The notes under the pieces: model-generated
Database searches by the model: none
The model's input: the letters and a program-made list of their open reading frames with translations, nothing else
What the model was told of the DNA's origin: nothing
Shown: positions 14,517 to 17,509 of the stretch, piece by piece
How positions within the stretch are numbered: position 1 is the first letter of the stretch
How the letters are laid out: the number at the start of each line of letters is the position of its first letter
Translations under genes and position numbers: made by a program
Source of the DNA: JAJFFW01 sp039197915
Lineage (GTDB): Bacteria; Pseudomonadota; Alphaproteobacteria; Caulobacterales; Parvularculaceae
Direction: 5' to 3'
DNA length: 17,509 nt
Assembly (NCBI GenBank): GCA_039197915.1
Contig: JBCCTV010000043.1
Coordinates: 1 to 17,509, forward strand

Positions 14517-15031
14517 GGCGTCTCGGCGACCGCATCGGTTTGCGCTTGTCGCCATTCATTCAGGCGCTCGGCCAAGCTTTCGTCAAAGGCGGCGATGATC
14601 GCCGCCGCTAGCAGGCCCGCATTCATCGCCCCGGCGTCACCGATCGCAACGGTCGCCACTGGCACGCCGCGCGGCATTTGCACAATCGACAGAAGGCTAT
14701 CGAGACCGCTTAAGCTTTTTGACTGCACAGGAACGCCAATCACTGGCAGGGGTGTTAGTGCGGCCGTCATGCCGGGCAGATGCGCTGCCCCGCCAGCGCC
14801 AGCGATGATGACTTTTAAGCCGCGATCTGCGGCGCCAGCCGCAAAGTCGTAGAGCCGCTTTGGCGTGCGATGGGCGGAGACGATCTTGACCTCATGGCTG
14901 ACGCCCAGGGTTTGCAGAACTTCTGCCGCGTTTTTCATCACGGGCCAGTCCGACGAAGACCCCATGATGATGCTAACTGCCGGATTTTCCTGGTCAGGTT
15001 CAGGGCTACGGGGGCTGTCGTCGATCGCCAC
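14513..15031 (-). CDS. purE: N5-carboxyaminoimidazole ribonucleotide mutase
   Basis: PurE (class I) moves the carboxylate of N5-CAIR to C4, giving CAIR in purine synthesis. The GTG at 15029-15031 follows CAGGA. The 172-residue protein has a 16-residue polar N-terminal extension, then SIIMGSSSDWPVM (20-32), SAHRTP (52-57, with the catalytic His54), and GAGGAAHLPGM (78-88). It continues with GVPVQSKSLSGLDSLLSIVQMPRGVPVATVAIG, as in bacterial class I enzymes paired with PurK. The presence of purK confirms class I chemistry. purE leads the purE-purK operon. A dispersed repeat (copy C) lies 34 bases upstream, inside its probable promoter or leader. Confidence 0.96.
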   Translation of the reverse strand: MAIDDSPRSPEPDQENPAVSIIMGSSSDWPVMKNAAEVLQTLGVSHEVKIVSAHRTPKRLYDFAAGAADRGLKVIIAGAGGAAHLPGMTAALTPLPVIGVPVQSKSLSGLDSLLSIVQMPRGVPVATVAIGDAGAMNAGLLAAAIIAAFDESLAERLNEWRQAQTDAVAETP

Positions 15032-15050
15032 GGAATAATCCTGTGCTTTG

Positions 15051-15179
15051 CAAAGCGCGACACGTAGAGCAACTTCGCATCAATCTGAACCGCTTCGTTG
15101 CTCTAGATTTTTATTTTGTCGCGTTTTCTAGCGCCGAACAGGCGCCGAGTTGGTCGAAAACGCTCTAGCAAAGCGCGAC
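15051..15179. repeat. Dispersed mosaic repeat, copy C, with flanking 11-bp direct repeats
   Basis: The first module, TAGAGCAAC (15065-15073) and GTTGCTCTA (15097-15105), is nearly identical to copy B. The second module keeps GTCGCGTTTTC (from 15118) and GAAAACG but has a different interior containing GGCGCC. CAAAGCGCGAC occurs exactly at 15051-15061 and 15169-15179, bracketing the element. The left direct repeat overlaps a 12-bp palindrome, GCTTTGCAAAGC (15045-15056). Confidence 0.8.
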
Positions 15180-15537
15180 GTTTGCGTGCAACCCGTTCGG
15201 TACAAAGGGCGATCTGAATTGCGAACAAAGTGTCGAGAGACGCCGGCTGTCTGGACGGGGCGTACATTGCGCCGGCGCCTCTCAAATGCGTCGTCGAGCG
15301 TGCAACGGAGGTGAAGGGGATCAACGCTGCTGCTGGTTAACGCCGCTCCCTAAAAATGGATGCTTGGGGCGATTTCTGAAGGGCCCATGCGACGAACGGT
15401 GGTTTTTTCGGGTCAAACGCCGATTGCTTTTGGTGTGCTGGCCCCGAAATCGATCAGAAAATCCCAGTCGGCCAGCCAAAAATTAACGTAAAATTTTGGA
15501 CTTCGCCCTGTAATCTTTGTGCAAAAAGGCGTGTGAT
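15180..15537. other. Intergenic region between repeat C and the diguanylate cyclase gene
   Basis: No supported gene in these 358 bases. Short frames on both strands lack ribosome sites. A weak long-range pairing is possible on the plus strand between TCGTCG-AG-CGTG (15290-15301) and CATG-CGACGA (15388-15397), followed by a TTTTTT run at 15404-15409. That is the rough outline of a structured RNA ending in a T-run. It is not enough to call one. The last part must contain the promoter of the cyclase gene. Confidence 0.4.
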
Positions 15538-16263
15538 ATGAAAGTAACCGGAACCCAGGCGGGGCGGCCTGTCGCCCGTACGCGCCAAACCGAGCGTGCA
15601 AGCGGGAGCGGCGGCGCCAAAGGCCCTGCGCCGGTCTCTGACAAGATTTCGGTTGCTGGCATCCCTGAGGCGGAATTAACGCCGCGGGTGCGCGAAGCGC
15701 TGATGTCTCTCTTGAGCGAAGTGGCTGATTTGCGTCGAGAGCTTGCGCAAGCGCGCGAAGAAATGCGCGAGCTTAAATCGATCGCCGATACGGACCCGCT
15801 GCTCGCAATCATGAACCGCCGGGCCTTCGTTCAAGAGCTTAACCGGTCGCTCTCCATGGTCGAGCGCTATGAAACGCCTGCGAGTTTGCTTTTCATCGAT
15901 TTGAACGACCTGAAGAAAATCAACGACAATCTTGGCCACGCCGCAGGCGACGCCGCGCTGCAGCACGTTGCAGCGGTTTTAAAAGATAACATCAGACAGA
16001 CCGATGTTGTCGGTCGGCTTGGCGGCGATGAGTTTGGCGTCATTTTGATGGTGACCGACGAGGCGCAAGCAGCCACTAAGGCGGAACGCTTGCGTCAAGC
16101 GCTTTACGACGCGCCAATTGAGCTTGAGGGAAGGCGCGCGCGGTTATCGATTGCGGTCGGCGTTGTGGGGCTTCACACAAGCGTCACCGCCGAGGAGGCT
16201 TTAGGTGCAGCTGACGCAAAGATGTACGCGCACAAAAAACAAACCAAGGCGCGCGCCTCGTAG
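15538..16263 (+). CDS. GGDEF-domain diguanylate cyclase
   Basis: The ATG at 15538 is preferred, with AAGG ten bases upstream; the TTG at 15517 has no ribosome site. The 241-residue protein has a disordered Ala/Gly/Arg-rich N-terminus (1-40), a coiled-coil-like helix (about 50-82, LSEVADLRRELAQAREEMREL) and one GGDEF domain (about 83-235). It makes c-di-GMP from two GTP. Active-site features are all present: Asp121 (metal), NDNLGHAAGD (129-138) and GGDEF (162-166). An RQTD allosteric I-site (153-156) lies exactly five residues before GGDEF, so product inhibition is expected. There is no membrane segment or sensory domain, so it is probably cytoplasmic with dimerisation through the helix. No phosphodiesterase is nearby. 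Its TAG stop is again part of a TAGAGCG sequence. Confidence 0.95.
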   Translation: MKVTGTQAGRPVARTRQTERASGSGGAKGPAPVSDKISVAGIPEAELTPRVREALMSLLSEVADLRRELAQAREEMRELKSIADTDPLLAIMNRRAFVQELNRSLSMVERYETPASLLFIDLNDLKKINDNLGHAAGDAALQHVAAVLKDNIRQTDVVGRLGGDEFGVILMVTDEAQAATKAERLRQALYDAPIELEGRRARLSIAVGVVGLHTSVTAEEALGAADAKMYAHKKQTKARAS

Positions 16264-16436
16264 AGCGTTCCCCAACCGACCGGCTGCCGCGTCGGGCGCC
16301 AAGAAAATGCGAAAAAATCAAAAGTAGCAAAGCGCTTAAGTCGATGCGACGCTACCATCGTTACCCAACGGGTCTCAGCAGCCGTCGCCCCCGTTTTGCC
16401 CTCATTGAAGCGCGTTTCGGAATTCCGGTGCTGGTT

Positions 16437-16781
16437 TCAGGCGATGATATCAGGCGTAATCCGTTCCCGGATTTTATAGATGAGATCCTTGATTTGAAGT
16501 TTTTTCTTTTTGAGCCGCGCGATGGTGAGCGGGTCGCTCGCTCTATGGGCTTGAAGCGCTTCAATGGCGGCGGCGAGGTCAGCGTGGTCCTGTTCGAGCG
16601 CAGTTAACTTCCGCAGTAAAACTTCGTCATTTGCAACCGGTTCATCAACGTCTGTGGTGCTCGACCCAATTTGTTCGCCGCCGGGTTCGTTTTCGCTATC
16701 GCTTTCAATGACCCGAAGACGCATCTTATTTATCGGTATGCGTATTGGTTCAGAATCTGGCGTGTTTTGATCGTCGGTCAT
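16437..16781 (-). CDS. DUF465 (YdcH-like) small protein with extended N-terminus
   Basis: A 114-residue product. The C-terminal half (about 55-114) is a typical DUF465 helical hairpin: LRKLTALEQDHADLAAAIEAL, then DPLTIARLKKKKLQIKDLIYKIRERITPDII. Small cytoplasmic proteins of this family are common and of unknown function; in alphaproteobacteria they often lie near purE. Most family members are about 60-80 residues. The first 50 residues here are polar and acidic (SESDSENEPGG..., TTDVDEPVAND) and probably disordered. The ATG at 16781 has a poor ribosome site; an internal ATG at codon 20 is an alternative start. It is convergent with the cyclase gene and 47 bases downstream of the TIGR02444 gene, so probably co-transcribed with it. 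Confidence 0.82.
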   Translation of the reverse strand: MTDDQNTPDSEPIRIPINKMRLRVIESDSENEPGGEQIGSSTTDVDEPVANDEVLLRKLTALEQDHADLAAAIEALQAHRASDPLTIARLKKKKLQIKDLIYKIRERITPDIIA

Positions 16782-16828
16782 CTATTGCATCGGCGGGTCT
16801 TGCCGCATCGGCGTTTAGGTCAACGAAG

Positions 16829-17401
16829 CTACAGTAGTATTTTCTGAACCAGGTCGACAAGCGCCTTTGGCGTCGGCTTATTCGAAGGATTTGCGAGGGA
16901 AATATAGGCTTCCAAATTCTGCTTTGCGCAGGACAGGATTTTATCCGTTGGCGGTGGATGATGGCTGTCGATTGGGCCAGCAACCTGTTCCAACGCCTGT
17001 TGCTCTATAGCCTCCGCGTCAAGCTCCGATTGCTTGATCATTTGCCTGAGCGCTTCAACACGTTGTGCATTTAGACGCGCACTCGGCGTTTTCAGTTTCC
17101 GCCGGACGTTCCTGAGCGGTCGCACGACCTGCTCTGCCCATTGGTTGGAGACCGCGAAAGCCTCGCGCAGAATTTTTGTCTCGACCGCGCCCCTAAAAGT
17201 CGCCGTCCAATGGCACCACAAAATGAGATTAACGTTTAGATTGTGCGCATCCTGAAAGCTTATCAGCAGGTCTGATACGCCCGGTTTTTGATAGTGGGCA
17301 ACCGACCACGTCCAAAGCCGACCCGCTTCCGTCGCTAAACTTGCGGGCGTTGCGTCCGCGGTTTCGCCAAGCGAATTCTGACCTGGTGGATTTCGGGGCA
17401 T
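16829..17401 (-). CDS. TIGR02444 family protein
   Basis: A 190-residue protein. The ATG at 17399-17401 is preceded by GAAGG. After a polar N-terminus of about 28 residues comes the family-like segment LWTWSVAHYQKPGVSDLLISFQDAHNLNVNLILWCHW (29-65), which matches the pattern L-W-x-x-S/A-x-x-x-Y-x-x-P-G-V ... LQD-x-x-x-x-x-VN-x-x-L of TIGR02444. The remainder is helical and basic, with RPLRNVRRKLK and a leucine-rich end. No signal peptide or membrane span. Function unknown; the family is widespread in Proteobacteria. It belongs to a minus-strand run with the DUF465 gene. Confidence 0.82.
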   Translation of the reverse strand: MPRNPPGQNSLGETADATPASLATEAGRLWTWSVAHYQKPGVSDLLISFQDAHNLNVNLILWCHWTATFRGAVETKILREAFAVSNQWAEQVVRPLRNVRRKLKTPSARLNAQRVEALRQMIKQSELDAEAIEQQALEQVAGPIDSHHPPPTDKILSCAKQNLEAYISLANPSNKPTPKALVDLVQKILL

Positions 17402-17509
17402 AGGCCTTCGCGTTAATCCGTTTTGGAGGATCCGTCTGCGGTGTTTTTCACAGCACTTGGTCGGCGGCCTTTTTCAAGGTCTTCACCCCATCTTTTTGCG
17501 CCCGTGCCG
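17402..17509 (-). other. Possible C-terminal end of another minus-strand gene (frame uncertain)
   Basis: Two minus-strand frames stay open to the right edge. One ends with TAA at 17413-17415 and reads ...GEDLEKGRRPSAVKNTADG.... The other ends with TGA at 17448-17450 and reads ...GVKTLKKAADQVL. The second has slightly more GC-rich third positions. Either would be the tail of a gene upstream of the TIGR02444 gene, but the fragments are too short to recognise. Confidence 0.3.

Noticed and set aside
15103..15486. Small open frames upstream of the diguanylate cyclase gene
   Set aside because: One spans repeat copy C; neither has a ribosome site or recognisable domains.
16344..16607. 87-residue plus-strand frame after the cyclase gene
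   Set aside because: It mostly overlaps the conserved DUF465 domain on the opposite strand and shows no family features.

Overview
The window looks like the chromosome of an alphaproteobacterium. The evidence is gene content and order typical of that class: NDUFA12 next to mlaD, a DUF2155 gene and aat; rpsU divergent from a COQ9-family gene; and purE-purK close to a DUF465 (YdcH-like) gene. A long cobalamin-dependent NrdJ and TAGAGC-type dispersed repeats between genes agree with this. The fine placement (Caulobacterales/Parvularculales-like) is only a guess. No rRNA, tRNA, CRISPR array, transposase or replication origin was seen.

Layout. Bases 1-378 hold the N-terminal part of a minus-strand cation:proton antiporter that runs off the left edge. 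A divergent intergenic region with inverted and direct repeats separates it from an orphan GTA/phage-type holin-like gene (637-1236), followed by a ThiO-like FAD oxidase (1268-2557). A convergent gap with a degenerate dispersed repeat leads to two minus-strand genes: a membrane-anchored pentapeptide-repeat protein (2702-3553) and the large class II ribonucleotide reductase NrdJ (3670-7440). The 513-base region upstream of nrdJ has a 16-bp tandem repeat and a well-formed repeat copy. Then come NDUFA12, mlaD and a DUF2155 gene on the plus strand. The DUF2155 gene overlaps the convergent aat gene by 82 bases.

Further right are a MipA/OmpV outer-membrane protein whose stop codon lies inside a palindromic repeat, and rpsU with a clear intrinsic terminator and an apparent AUC start codon. 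Next come a COQ9-family gene, purK-purE (overlapping GTGA junction, minus strand), another dispersed repeat, a diguanylate cyclase, a DUF465 gene and a TIGR02444-family gene. The last 108 bases probably hold the end of another minus-strand gene.

Most genes are housekeeping: deoxynucleotide and purine synthesis, respiration (complex I, ubiquinone), envelope lipid transport, translation and protein turnover, plus c-di-GMP signalling. No defence, secretion or biosynthetic island was found. The most unusual points are the non-canonical rpsU start, the mosaic repeat family (at least three related copies plus a distinct palindromic pair), the stop codon supplied by a repeat, the antiparallel overlap of two conserved genes and the orphan holin. 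Two genes with no usable track entry, the partial antiporter and rpsU, were found by hand translation.
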